DNA of 64,000 nt from the NCBI RefSeq assembly GCF_029962835.1, contig NC_080588.1, positions 69,156,001 to 69,220,000 of the forward strand. Direction: 5' to 3'. The DNA is from Magnolia sinica. Taxonomy: Eukaryota > Streptophyta > Magnoliopsida > Magnoliales > Magnoliaceae. The position numbers and the translations under genes were made by a program. The notes below the pieces were generated by a model, which was not told the origin of the DNA, did no database searches, and worked only from the letters and a program-made list of their open reading frames with translations. Shown piece by piece: positions 30,800 to 42,835 of the stretch. Each line of letters starts with the position of its first letter. Position 1 is the stretch's first letter.

Positions 30800-31911
30800 T
30801 TGTGGATGTGGAAAGTGGTTTTGAAGGGAAAACGCAAAGGACCCTAATTTCCCTTGATTGGATAGAAGGCAAAACATGGAAACTGAAAGCACTCTTAGAG
30901 TTCTCAGAAGCAGAAACTTCATAATTCAACAGCAATTTCATTGTTTGCTTTAGAAACTATTCACTCTTAATTGCAGCATATATCCGCTTCTCCCCACATT
31001 TAATTGGAGCTGAGGCAGCGCGTGCGATGTAAATCTTTATATCGTCCACAAACGATGCATTTGTGACATCCACTCCATGCATTGTACTAGATCATATTAA
31101 GTTTTTGAATCAAGCTGATTTTATGATTTTCCTTGAATGGATGGAAGATCATGTAAATATCACATGGGGGGCTTGCATCCTGATTTCCACTGTTTTCTAT
31201 GGTGTGGCCCACACCAATATGATTTTTAGACTTGTGTTCTAAGATGAACTGGCCCAACTTATGGAATGGAAATCACAAATGCATCACAATGATCTTCACA
31301 AAGCTTTTTGTTCCACACATTTTCTTGTCCAATTAAATGCAGGAAGGGAGAATGTGTTGATAGAGAGGGAATAGGGCCCTAGAGCAGTATGAAAGAATTC
31401 GGAGATTTTAAAATATGAAGATATTTACATAGAAATTTGATTAAATGACGTTATCCAGAAATATCTTGATATTTTAAAATCTCGACAATTTTTATTTTTC
31501 ACCATTTGATTAGAACTTAAAATTATTTTCTAATTTGAAATAGATACTTTTATATACTTATTTTCAGCGAGATTTCTCTAATAAAATTGCGAGAAAAATG
31601 TCAAAATCTGAAAATCTTATGAGAAATTATGGAGGGAAAATCTCTGTAACATTACTCTTGTAATAATGTTTCCTATAAAAATATTAAAATGTCAACAGTC
31701 AAACAACAAGAGCTACTTCTCCTTGTATTTAACATATTCTCTTAGAAGAGATCATATCCATTTTATTTTTTTTAATTATTTATTTATGAAAACCTTATAA
31801 ATTGAAATTGTTTCCCTGACTAATTTTTCTCTCAAACAGGAGAAACATAGATTTCCTGGAAATTGATGTTTTTCAAGAAGCTTTTCCACCTACTCAAACA
31901 CTGACCCCATG
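30800..31911. other. Intergenic, upstream of the Dof gene
   Basis: AT-rich, with a short 'gtgtggcccacaccaa' repeat scrap near 31200. No gene seen. Confidence 0.4.
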
Positions 31912-32382
31912 GGAAGTTCCTGTGGTCGTAAGCTGTGTGAGGCTGCAGAGATTACCATGACAAATCTACTCTATCAATCAGTTTTACAAGATCGCAACAC
32001 TACAGAATTCTAAAAATCAGCCAAATTAAAAACTCAGGTGGACCACATCAAATGAAACAGTGAGAGCAGAGACATCCAGCGTTAAAACCCTCCTGGAGCC
32101 GACCATGTTGTTTATATACCATACAAACCATTCTCAGGGCTATTACCGCTCCGATAAATTGTAGGCACAAATATCATGCTGATATAAACTTCCGTGGTCC
32201 CGGCAAAGTTTCCAATGATGGACGGTCAATCTCTGCTGTTTCATGTGGTACGGCCTACATGTTTGAATTTACCTGATTTTTAGATTCCTGCTGTACTGTG
32301 GTCTTGTGAAACTGATGGATGGAGTGGATTTGTCACAGGCATATCTGTGGGCCTCAAATAGCTTCCTACCAGAGGAACTTCC
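31912..32382. mobile_element. Foldback MITE (GGAAGTTCC ends)
   Basis: Inverted arms of about 200 bp: outer GGAAGTTCCTSTGGT, then 'gacaaatcyactcyat' and 'tctaaaaatcag' found in reverse complement on the right. Same broad family as the elements at 37.2, 42.4, 49.5 and 50.9 kb. Confidence 0.75.
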
Positions 32383-33551
32383 ACAGGCATTCCACGTCCC
32401 TCAAGGTACCCCTGAGAAGAGTTAGTGGATCATATGTGTGTACGCGATGCATGTGACATTCATTGATAAAAAATGACAAAGTTATGGACTCCAGTGTCGA
32501 CAGAGATGGCCGAAAATTACAGTGATTAGACAATCCTAACTGTTCATTTGTCTTTGGTGTGACACATGACCGTTTTCCTCCAGTACCGTCCATTTGATGT
32601 GATAGGACAGCTGTGATGCTTGATCATTGCAATTTTTGGAGCATGAGCCATTCACAATGGGCATGGGATTTATGATCCGGGCTACTAGTTCACCATAAAC
32701 TGGTAGAAGGTTTGCAACTTGGGTTGCCCATAGAAAGAAAATTCTTTAATTGCATGTTTAAACAACTAGAAAATAATAATAATAATAATAATAGTAAAAC
32801 TCCATTTTAAAGCTAAACCAAGTTGAAATTATATTTTCAAGCCATTTTTAAGAGATGATCAGGTAGACGACTGTATCAGAATTTATGATACATTCGTTTT
32901 TGCTAAAACATGTCTAGAATATCCAATGCATGCATGAGATGTAACACAACAAGAGGATCTCCTGAAATGAAAATCATGGCCAATCTAAGAGCGTGACACC
33001 ATACCAAAATTAATGAACAGCCAATGGCGGTGTGTTGGTGTGGCCCACCCAATGAGTGTATCAGCCTGATCACATATCCCCATTCATTTTGTGGCCCACC
33101 TTTTGCACAGATTGGATATTCTATGGTTGACATGTTGGTGGGAAGAAAATGGTTGTATTGTACCTTCTCATTCTTTCTTAAAACGCCTATAACACGGCTT
33201 CAAGTCTTTTATTTTGGTCTGATATAGATATGCATGCATGATCTGATTGGTGCATTCATCTCAAAGACTACAGAAATGACCAAAATCACAGTGATACAAT
33301 TATAATCCGAACCATGCAAAGAAATTGTAAAACAAAAACAATCACCGACTTTTCATGATATTTGTACATTGCTTTTCAATTTGTTAACATAGGTAGATCA
33401 TTATCATTTTTGGTCCACGATCCATTTACTGTAGTCCTCAATGAATGAACGGTTTGGATCATATTCCCCAAACTCACGTAAGGGATCAAAAATGGGAAGA
33501 TGAGATCACTTTCCCTTTAGATGGACTCCTCCCACACAAAACACACATAGT
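32383..33551. other. Intergenic, repeat scraps only
   Basis: Contains (AAT)n at about 32775-32795 and 'gtggcccaccaatgag'-type scraps near 33040. No coding or RNA signal. Confidence 0.4.
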
Positions 33552-33650
33552 ATACCTTTTTCAGCCTTTTGGCTAAGATTTAAAGTGTAGCATCTGTTCT
33601 TATGAGTTTGGTATCTGATATGCGGCCGGATGATATTAATCCAATCTCTT
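33552..33650 (+). pseudogene. Truncated U2 snRNA pseudogene
   Basis: Starts ATACCTTTTTCAGCCTTTTG, continues GCTAAGAT, 'GTGTAGCATCTGTTCTTAT' and 'GTATCTGATATG', i.e. the U2 5' half. The branch-point recognition box GTAGTA reads GTAGCA, stem I has an extra base (ATTTAAAG versus ATCAAG), the Sm site is degraded (AATCTCTTG), and the 3' half is missing. I see no plant snRNA upstream element or TATA at the right distance. Confidence 0.85.
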
Positions 33651-34011
33651 GTGGACGGCTCACATGTACTATTAAATGAGCTTGGTGCACACACCTAAAA
33701 TGACTAAGGGTGCATATCTTCTTGGCTGACCTGGAGACTTTAGTCATTCATGGTCCAAAAATATCGCCAAAGTAGTGAGTTTCTTAAAGTTTACATAACC
33801 TGAACTTCCTGAGCATGACTTCTAAATGGGTTAGATTTGGACCACTCAAAAATAGACCCAGCCTAGGTCCAACCCAAATTAACTTGATCTATAGAGGTAA
33901 ACCTCTAATATTTCAATTAGGGTTGTTAGGTTAATTGACTCATTTCCTCATCCAAGCGGGCTTTTTTTTTTTTTCTTTCATCCAAGTAGACTTAAATTGA
34001 ATGTAGATGGT

Positions 34012-34175
34012 ACACCCAGATCCATAGCTCAACTGGCAGACTGAGAGAAGATACCTCGTTTCAACACTTGAGGTCTTGGTATCGATCCCTAGCGGGGGTG
34101 GCTAACATGGAGTGTGTGAACTTACATAGGTGTGTACTAACAAGCTAACCCAAAATAAATAAATAAATAAATAAA
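34012..34175 (+). mobile_element. tRNA-derived SINE, family A, with perfect 19-bp TSD
   Basis: A box TAGCTCAACTGG, B-box-like GTATCGATCCC, body ending 'caagctaaccc', and an (AAAT)n tail. TAAATTGAATGTAGATGGT is at 33993-34011 and again at 34176-34194, identical. Confidence 0.92.
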
Positions 34176-34230
34176 TAAATTGAATGTAGATGGTTTCTCA
34201 AGTCTCATTCCTACAATTGGCCTCCTCCAA

Positions 34231-34312
34231 CACTTGAGCCTCAATTTCCTCTTAAGAAACCATCTACATTCAAATGTAGACGATTTCTCAAGAGGAAACC
34301 GAGGTGTAAGTG
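34231..34312. repeat. 40-bp-arm palindrome with 2-base loop
   Basis: Left arm 34231-34270 and right arm 34273-34312 pair at about 33 of 40 positions around 'ca'. The inner sequence resembles the SINE target duplication beside it (gaatgtagatggtttct). Confidence 0.8.
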
Positions 34313-34850
34313 GTGGGCGTGAGAGGCTATTATAAGGATGAGAATGGAGATGTAGTATTTGCATTCTATCACCACAATGTTATGGCATGGAGCACTGTTG
34401 CGGAAGTGTGGGCCCTCTCGATCGGTCTCCCTATATTTTCCTTGAGGATGTAGAAAGTGAGTCCAAAATCATGGTGAATGGGATCATTGCAAGGTTATAA
34501 AGCTCATGAGCTGTTAGAAATTGGTTGAAGGAATTGCTGAGCGTATAGCTGGGAATATAAACGAATGAGCTTTTCAGTCGTGTTCTAGGGGAAGGTAATT
34601 CAGTGACAGATGGACTGGTTTGCTAAGAGGGATAGCAAGGGGGGACCAAATAGCCTTTTCTAATCATGGAATGACTCGCCCCAAGAAGTGAAAGGTGAAA
34701 TTTTAATAGATAAAACTTGGATTGTAAGGTCTCAAGCATGTTGATGTATACTGTTTTGGAGTTTTCTTGTTCTTGTATGGCATTTTATATCGGTTAGACT
34801 CTACTCCTGCTTGATTAGGTGTACAAGTGTTTGGCCCTATTGAAATTTTA
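34313..34850 (+). mobile_element. LINE RNase H relic
   Basis: + strand scraps GYYKDENGDVVFAFYHHNVM, AEVWALSIGLPI, then a SKIMV-like stretch and LGEGNSVTDGLV match the order of a plant LINE RNase H domain. Several stops; dead. Confidence 0.6.
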
Positions 34851-34853
34851 GAG

Positions 34854-34856
<3 letters not shown>

Positions 34857-34942
<86 letters not shown>
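34857..34942. repeat. (TA)n microsatellite
   Basis: 43 TA units, uninterrupted, at the end of the LINE relic. Confidence 0.97.
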
Positions 34943-34943
<1 letters not shown>

Positions 34944-37177
34944 CATAAAACATAAAACATACCTGCATAAGATATGTAAATGGGCCTTAATAAGAAATCT
35001 ATATTAAATAGGGGAATTAAAATTTAAACCAACCTAGCTTAAGCCTGACCCAGACCTTTCTCATAGATAAAATGTTAGTGGTCTAGGTTCTCTAAATCTA
35101 GACCTGACCTAAACTCGATCCAAACCAACTTAATAAAACTGTTCTAATTGTGGATTTTCGTCTCTTGGTTTATTTCCTCTTTTCTTATCCAATTACAGCA
35201 TGGTGGCGCCGATCCGTGTTCACTCAAAAAATGAATTATTCATCTTTTCATGGCATTTGAAAAAAAATATTGAAACCCATTAAATTTTATACTTTTCTAC
35301 CCAATCTTTTGCTGTTTCTGTTTTTCTAAACCGGAATTTTTTTTGTGAACGGTTAATAGACTAAACTCAGGCTTCTGATACAGCATTTCATTTTGTTGCC
35401 ATTTTTGGCATGCTACGTTCAAATTAAAGGAAGGGTTCTTTTGTGCATATTTGAAATCTGCAGGGGGTATTTTGTAAATTAGTTTACTTTTCGTGATTCA
35501 TTAATATAATGTGGGAAGAATCGAAGGGCATTTGTATATGGATGATTTGATTAGTTTTAGTTCTCCTTTTCTAATGAATGGTCTCAAGTCCAACAGGTTG
35601 GACGTGAGGTTGCCGTCCACACAACAGAATGACTTCTAAACTGTCATACGTGTATGACATCCAACCCGTCCAATAAATAGTCCCTATCATGAAGATCACA
35701 ATGTGCAAAAATCAGCCTCATCCACTCAATACTTAGCTCCCACTTGTGTTTTGTCATTTATGAGTGGATGGACATTATTTTCTAGGATGTGGCCCACTTA
35801 TTGAACAGTCAGAGTCGAATTTTGCATAAGATGATTCCCATGGTTGGGCCAACCTATTAGAATGGTTGGATTTCACACATACATGATAGATTATAAGTTA
35901 TATAGTGGGGGACGGTAAATTATAATCCAGCCGGCCGGATTTGAAACCTTCTATTTTCTAATGCTATCTTGATAGTGGTGGGAGCAGCGTATATAATAGC
36001 TGGATTAGGTTAATACATAGTGGTTAGGGTTTGTAGTGATGACTAATTATATAAATCCTCAAGCCAAGGATACCTACAGCATCCATGGATCTTAATTTAT
36101 ACAAGTGGACCATAGTCAGATGATCTAGACCGTTGATCCAATGGGTGCCAAATGCATTGGCCAAGTTCCAAAAACGCCATCGATGTGATCATCCCAAACC
36201 ATCAATTGGTAGACAAATAAGAATGGAACTATAGCAACGGTCTAGATTCAATTGAAAAGGCCATATTTGATGACCACCATATTCCAATCCAGGGTGTCAT
36301 GGGGCATGGTCCATCAACCGTGAGCCCCACCTCATCAACGATATAGATCACTCACCAATGGGATTGCTTGCGGTGATTGGCAAGAGGAGGAATTATAGGA
36401 TGCGCCACACCGGGCATTCATACACATTACCTTACGAAATGACAAGCAAGGCACATACTTTGATAATCAAGACCATTGTTCCGATGGTCCATCCATCATT
36501 ACGTTTTATGATTGAAATATCCTGACCACCAATCCCTGTATCTTCATCATCTGAATGTGAATCTATTCTCAACCGTCCATTCGTGAACTACAGATAACAA
36601 AAGCTACGATTGTCCTGTCAAGGAGATTTTCTAGTAATAGTCCATCCACGGTTGGATGCAACAGATTATTGTACCATTCTACCAAACCATGGGCCCCACT
36701 AGCCAGAAATGGAAAGGCGTATAAAGCGTGAGAAACCTAGGGCCGTGCATCGTATGATTTCTATTGTCCGGGAAGATGCCCGTTCAAAGACAATGATTAC
36801 TACTTCAAGGAGAAGGCTCATGACATGGAAATACGTGTAAAGTCGATGTCCCATGTATAAAAGGCGCTGCCGAAACTTATGGCTTGAATTCGGTCATCCC
36901 CACATAAACAAGATGATTACTCCCACTCGTGTGGTCTACAATCACCCAAGTATCCTTCTAGCACGAGGGCTCATCCACACGTGTAAGTGCATGATGTGAA
37001 CATGCACTAGTATGAGGGCTTATTTACACGTGTTATTTCATGCATGTGAGCATATAGATGAGTGTGCACTCTTTCGCACGTGATTGCATGCTTGCATGCA
37101 CGGATGGTACTGTGAATGTTACTCCAGAGCGTTTTGTGATGGCGACGATTGTTACGACGCATAAAAACATCGGACTG
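34943..37177. other. Intergenic, MITE-like scraps, no gene
   Basis: Includes 'gcaacggtctagattcaatt' near 36235 (also at about 54375) and a TATAAAAGG box at about 36856 with no recognisable coding sequence downstream. Short ORFs here have no domain. Confidence 0.4.
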
Positions 37178-37706
37178 AGATTCGGTACTGACGCCTCCAG
37201 TGCCGAGATCACGGTATTGGTCGATGCTGTGGGCCCCACCATGATGTATTTGTTTTTTCTATGCCGTCTATCCATTTTTACAGCTCATTTTAGGGCATGA
37301 ACCAAAAAATGAGGTAGATCTAACTCTCAGGTGGACCACACCATAGGAAACAGTAGTGTTTGAACACCCACCATTTAAAAATTCCTGGGGGCCACGAAAG
37401 TTTTGGATCAAACTGATATTTGTGTTTCCCTTCCTCCAAATTTGTACGACTGTACGACCTAATCAAAGGGTTGAATGGCAAATAAACATTACAGAGGCCC
37501 CAGGAAATTTTAACGGTGGGTGTTCAAGAACCACTGTTTCCAACGGTGTGGCCCACCTGACAGTTGGATCAGACTCATTTTTTTTTTTTTTTACCTATTG
37601 CCTCAGAATGAGCTGGCAAGATGGATAGAGGATAAAACGTATACATCATTGTGGGGCCCACAGCACCAACCTGTACTGATGGCACTGGAGGGGTCACCCT
37701 ACCGAA
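37178..37706. mobile_element. Foldback MITE with GTGGGCCCCAC ends
   Basis: Arms match for 23 of 24 bases at 37226-37249 and 37641-37664 (GCTGTGGGCCCCAC core), extend outward through 'gcctccagtgcc/ggcactggagg', and inward loosely over 200 bp. Confidence 0.82.
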
Positions 37707-37960
37707 TCCGAATCCAAAAATATCAGGCCCACCAGAAAACTAACGGGCTGGATATATTGACCGTTAGTGTCATAACATGGTTTTCTTTCAAAGGCCTGGA
37801 TTAAAGTTTATGAGTTAAGAGTCCATCTTGCGTCTGTTGCATGCGTAGTCCCATAGCCCCCCACCTGCTAAGATGATCTGTTGACTTGAACCGCCCATTT
37901 TATTTTCCGGTTAAGTATAGTAAATAATCCATTATCCTAAGTGATATAGGTAAACAGCGA

Positions 37961-38063
37961 TGATCCTAAAAGTTGATTTATGAAGTTGAATCTGAGCAAT
38001 TGAAAATCTTTGATGATCCTAAAAGTTGATTTATGAAGTTGAATCTGAGCAATTGAAAATCTT
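37961..38063. repeat. 53-bp tandem duplication
   Basis: The unit starting 'tgatcctaaaagttgattta' at 37961 repeats at 38014; the 50 shared bases are identical. Confidence 0.93.
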
Positions 38064-38114
38064 CTTTTAAAAGCTGCGAATCCACATACACCTAACAATG
38101 GCAGAATCCTTAGG

Positions 38115-38276
38115 TGGGATGATCCATATCTCAAGTGGTAGATTGAGAGAAGATACCTCGTGTCAACACTTGAGGTCATGGTATCGGTTCCCTGGTGGTG
38201 GTGGCTAACAGTGGAGTGTGGACTAATGGTGGGATGTGTGCCAACAAGCTAACCCAATAATAATAATAATAATAAA
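38115..38276 (+). mobile_element. tRNA-derived SINE, family A, copy 2
   Basis: Same body as 34012-34175: 'gatccatatctcaagtggta', 'gagagaagatacctcgtg', 'caacacttgaggtca', 'caagctaaccc', tail (AAT)n. The A box is weaker (TATCTCAAGTGG) and no clear TSD is seen, so it is an older copy. Confidence 0.8.
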
Positions 38277-41200
38277 TTATGGCAACATGTGTCAGAACAA
38301 ATGGAAGATGAAACCCTTGACGATGTTGGGAACTGCGGAAGCACACAGAGTGGACTCAAGTAAGGTACTTACCAATTTGAACAAGTTTTGAATCTCATTC
38401 AAATTATATTTATGCCCTTGAACCCTTAAGAATATTTTAGAAAGCCTTAATACACCATATTCTCTTCTTAATTCCAATTACACCCGATATATATTGTTCG
38501 ACAATCAAATAGAATTTTTTTGAATTTTCTCATTAGAATCGAGTGGCCTGTATATGACATTGATAGATTCTGTTGCAAACAGATTTAAGACATTTGACAA
38601 CAGACAAAAGGCTACTTGGATTCAAACAAAGATGTATATGATGAGATATTCAAAAACAAAACTTTATTTATGATTTATCAAACCCATTTTCACATTATAT
38701 ATAATAATAAGACTATTAATCTCTGAATATGTACTCGCTTATAATAACTTGCTCCTAATTGAACATGTACATGAGACACTTTTTTTCTGTACACCTACGC
38801 ATATGTTATGGGTTCAACTGCCCGTCTAAATTCAAATGCCCTAGATATGCCATTATCAATCTTTAGGCGCTCATATGTGTCAATATGCACATGCATTATA
38901 AATAATAAATATGTTATTATTAACATTAAGTTCTCTACATGTGCTATAATATATCGTTATCTTTTGTTAAAAGGGTGTTGAACATATAAAGAAAAAAACA
39001 AATTCCTTTGATAACATAGTTTGGATAGCCTATACTAATATATAGCTAATCCCCACAACCTCCTAGTGCAACTTTACTTGAAATCAAGCACTCTTGGTGG
39101 CTTGTAGTGATGATGAATTCAATTTATTCAATTATTGTGTGTGTGTAAATGTGCCCATGCAAGTGAGAATAGATGGAAGTGGCTCCACATGTATTGCACA
39201 TGTGTGACCACTTGGGGAAAGCCTGTGGATTCATGGTGCGCTTGCCGCCATTGGTCTCATTTTTGGAAGGGAATCTGGATCGTTGATTAAGATAATTTTG
39301 TTCGACTACACAGATCTTCACTTCAAGCTTTTTTTTTATTTTTTTTTGGTATTATTTTTGGTACAAGAACTTTAAACTTTAGAATGATGAACACACTAGC
39401 AATTAGCTAATTATAATGCTAATTGGGATTATACTTTTGAAAGGGCCTTTTTCTGTTATCACTTTAACTATCAAGGAAGAATAGGTTCGTTTGTCTCTCG
39501 TCAGATAAGGGATAGTGCCAAGGAAGCTTCTCATGGCAACTAATAGTTCGGATAAAGGTTCTTTCATTTCTTTTTATAAAGTCTGAATTGTTGTTTTATA
39601 TTTTCTTTTTGGACTGATTCAATTCTTCTTTTCCCTCCTCCCTCTTTTATTTATTTATTTTTTCTTTTTGACATATAAAAACACTTTTCTAGAAATTTTC
39701 AATTCTTAGAGGCTGTGTTTGTATGTGCAAGAAAATTGAATTATGAATGTTTGGCTTTAGTAAAGAAGGTGGCTTACTGATTGTAGTCCAGCTTAAAAGT
39801 AATCTCTTTTCAACTTGGACCCCAAATGCTCAGTTTAAAAGCTAAGCGAATTCTGTCGCATCCAAACATATAGCCTTTAAATATGACAAGCTGAAGATTA
39901 AAGTATACCTTTAAAGAGAAGTCTACAAAATACAACTATGGTGACCATATGAATTATAAGATCGTTATTACTGTTGTTGTTGATTTTTTCTATATACAGT
40001 TCATTTTTCCATTGTCTTGAGTCCGATCATTATCCTATGCTGTCATACTTGGCTGGATATATTGACCTATTTGGTAGTAGCAAAAATTTAACCTTGAATA
40101 ACCCTACTTGGTTAACCCCGGCTATCAGACTCATGTAATCTTAGATTAATTATTTTCATGTGGTTTCTCAAGCTGGCAATGGAAGGATTATGTGCTAAAT
40201 TTAGCTCATGTATATATTAAAAACTTACACATGTGATGCATGTGTCATGCTTAAATATGTTGGAAGATTTACAGTAATTAAAGTATGCAGCATATGTGAG
40301 ACACTTAATAATGTAAGGTGGTATACATGACACTTGTTGTATATACGATTTGACATATGTGGTAAATGTAGCATATATGAATACATTTGTAGAGTTTGAA
40401 GATGAACAATGACATTAATGATACATTACACTGCATGCCATAATAATATCATTCAACATATATCATAACAAAGATAAGTTGGTTTAAAATTTTCTATAAA
40501 TAATAAAATTCTCACCAAAAATAATAATTTTAAAAAAAAATTGAATTTCTTTATAGAAAAGTATTAGGCAAATCTTGGATAAAGCTTGTCATAAAGTGGC
40601 TAATCAAGGACTTCCATTGATACGGTGGGCCATTTTTAAGTTGAATAAATTATTACAATCGCCGATACGTGTGGAATAATTTGAATATCACTGCTAATAA
40701 AATTTTCTATGCCTCACATTCAGTGCAGAAGTCAATGGTTAGATTATCCTGTAAACGTGGTTGTTATACCTCAGGCGATTCCAAACTGCACCTAGAGGAT
40801 GGACGGCTCCGATCAACGAAGCATCACTTCTGTAGGTCCATAGGATGACAGATGCTGGTTATCCTGAGCAGTGACGTGGGAACTCTGTCATCGAAATCGT
40901 ACACTCGTAATGTCGTGATGGCGTGAAGAGATCCAGATGGATCTTTTGTGGGCCCACCACTTACGTGCAGCTCAAAATTGAGTTGGGTCAGCCATCACGG
41001 GCCATACATGGATAAGAGAAAAGGAATAGATCAGCAGTCTATATAAGCACTAACTCTTGGGTTAGACTACAGATACCATGTGGGTCCAACCTGATGAATG
41101 GTTAGGATCTCTAACACGTGGACTATTGTCACTGCGAGCCTACTCGCAGCAGATGCATGTACTCTCTAATCAGTGTGCCCCGAGAGAGCACACCAATCTC

Positions 41201-41389
41201 CCGCCACCGTACAAGCACCACTCAACGTGCATCGCTGCAACGGAGTAGGCCACAGTGTCGCACTGTATGCCAGGTGGCCTTCTCAACATGCTGTTTCCTT
41301 TTCTCTATCAGGAAAACATTGATTCTCTGGCCGAGTGTGACTGATGAAAGAAAGGCACTTAGAAATTACACACGTGGCACACAGGTAGT
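38277..41389. other. Intergenic, AT-rich, no gene seen
   Basis: Long AT-rich stretch without recognisable ORF or element. A CTATATAAG box lies at about 41038, but what follows is not recognisable as a gene. Confidence 0.4.
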
Positions 41390-41690
41390 TAAATAAAACA
41401 GTCCAAATTAACGGAAAAATAAGCTAATTTAGTTATCTGAATGTCGGATTAGTGGACATTTATCGGACGGTTAAAAATGAAAAATATCCAACGGTCGTAT
41501 TTCCAAAAACAAGTCTGGATGAATCAGGGATTAGGATTGTTCAAACAACCTAATCTTCGGATTCTGACTTTTCTACACTCGGATGCACAATCTAGTCAGT
41601 TTTATTTAATTTAATATGTGCTAAGTTTACAAGTTCTGAGTGCCTGCGTATCAAGTGTCATACGCAGCCAGAGTATCATATAGCTTTGTT
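41390..41690. repeat. Dispersed repeat, partner at 23330-23690
   Basis: 'ttatctgaatgtcggattag', 'gaaaaatatccaacggtc' and 'tatcaagtgtcat' match the copy in the last B55 intron. Confidence 0.6.
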
Positions 41691-41699
41691 TTCTCTATC

Positions 41700-41960
41700 C
41701 TGACACGCGCGCGTGCGGTCCGGGAACGCGAGAGACCCGTCCGAATAAGACCGACACGAGACGGACGACTTTTCAATTGGCCGGGCAGCGTGCGGGCAGA
41801 AGATAATGACGTAAGAGAGTCTACTCTCAACAGTGATACACTGTAACTGATACGTCTTGCGCTGGGCACGCCGGGCAGGCCGGGCAGTTGCCGTCGAACG
41901 CGATAGATCGTCCTTGGTGGCCGGGCTCCTGCGGTCCGTCGCTTTCTCTTTGCTAACCCC
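41700..41960. other. CpG-rich patch
   Basis: Dense CpG (cacgcgcgcgtgcggtccgg and similar) and a TGACGTAA bZIP-type core at about 41808, in otherwise AT-rich DNA. No gene recognised next to it. Confidence 0.5.
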
Positions 41961-42435
41961 AACAGATTCCTTTACGAGGCCCCGTTCTAATCAGTCGCGT
42001 TGGATAGTTAAGGGATGCTTCTCGACCAATACTTGACACGTAGAAATGTTGGGGGGTGGATTTTACCTGTACATTTAGTGGCTCCTGCTAGCCTATGGCC
42101 ATTGGATGAATATAAATACAGATGATGAATCTAGGAAGCAGTTTCTCTTTTAAAATTATTTCAATCTGGCCATCCATTTGAAACCCACTGTCAATACAGA
42201 TAGATTTTAAATTAACAGCCGTATTCAGATCCGATCGAGTAGATAGACGGTCTGGATACATGGAACTAGCATTTTTATATCATTATTGGGTGATGAACAT
42301 TTCTTCCTAATCCAGCAGACCGGACCAAGACCACACCATCCCTCAACCGCCCCCCGCCCGCCAGAGGAACTACGGAGTGCATGTGAACATTTCCTCTCGG
42401 ACGCGAATTGCACGTGCCCCCCGCCAACATGAAGT

Positions 42436-42835
42436 TCGTGTAGATGTGGGGCCCATCGAGATGTTTGTGAGAAATCCACTGCGTCCATCTGTTTCTCAAT
42501 ATCGCAGTAGGACAGGAACCAGAAAATTAGGCAAATCCAAGCAAACAGCGGCGATTGAACGGCCACTATTGAAAACTTGGTGGGCCACAAAGGTTTTACA
42601 TTGGCTAATATTTGTGTTTTCCGTTCATGCAGTTGGATGGCATGTAATATCATATTGGGCTTCGGGATGGTTTCAACGGTGGGCATTCAATCCGGCCCGT
42701 TTCCTGTGGCGTGGTCCACTTCCGTTTTAGATATGCCTCGTTTTTAGAATCCTGTGTGATTGCGAGATTGAGAAACTGATGAACGGAGTGGATTTCTCAC
42801 TTATATACATTGTCGTGGGAAACCATAGCATCCGC
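42436..42835. mobile_element. Foldback MITE, GTGGGGCCCAY family
   Basis: 'gtgagaaatccactgcgtcc' and 'gtttctcaatatcgca' on the left recur in reverse complement on the right (gagattgagaaactgatgaa, ggagtggatttctcac). Confidence 0.72.

Noticed and set aside
36856-37300. TATAAAAGG box followed by an 80-aa ORF
   Set aside because: The ORF runs into a MITE and has no recognisable domain.
41118-41396. 92-aa ORF about 80 bp after a TATATAAG box
   Set aside because: No domain, Arg/Ser-rich by composition, no orthologue pattern I recognise; the TATA box alone is not enough.
42225-42730. 153-aa and 117-aa ORFs on opposite strands
   Set aside because: They overlap a foldback MITE and each other; composition matches the repeat, with no domain or splice context.
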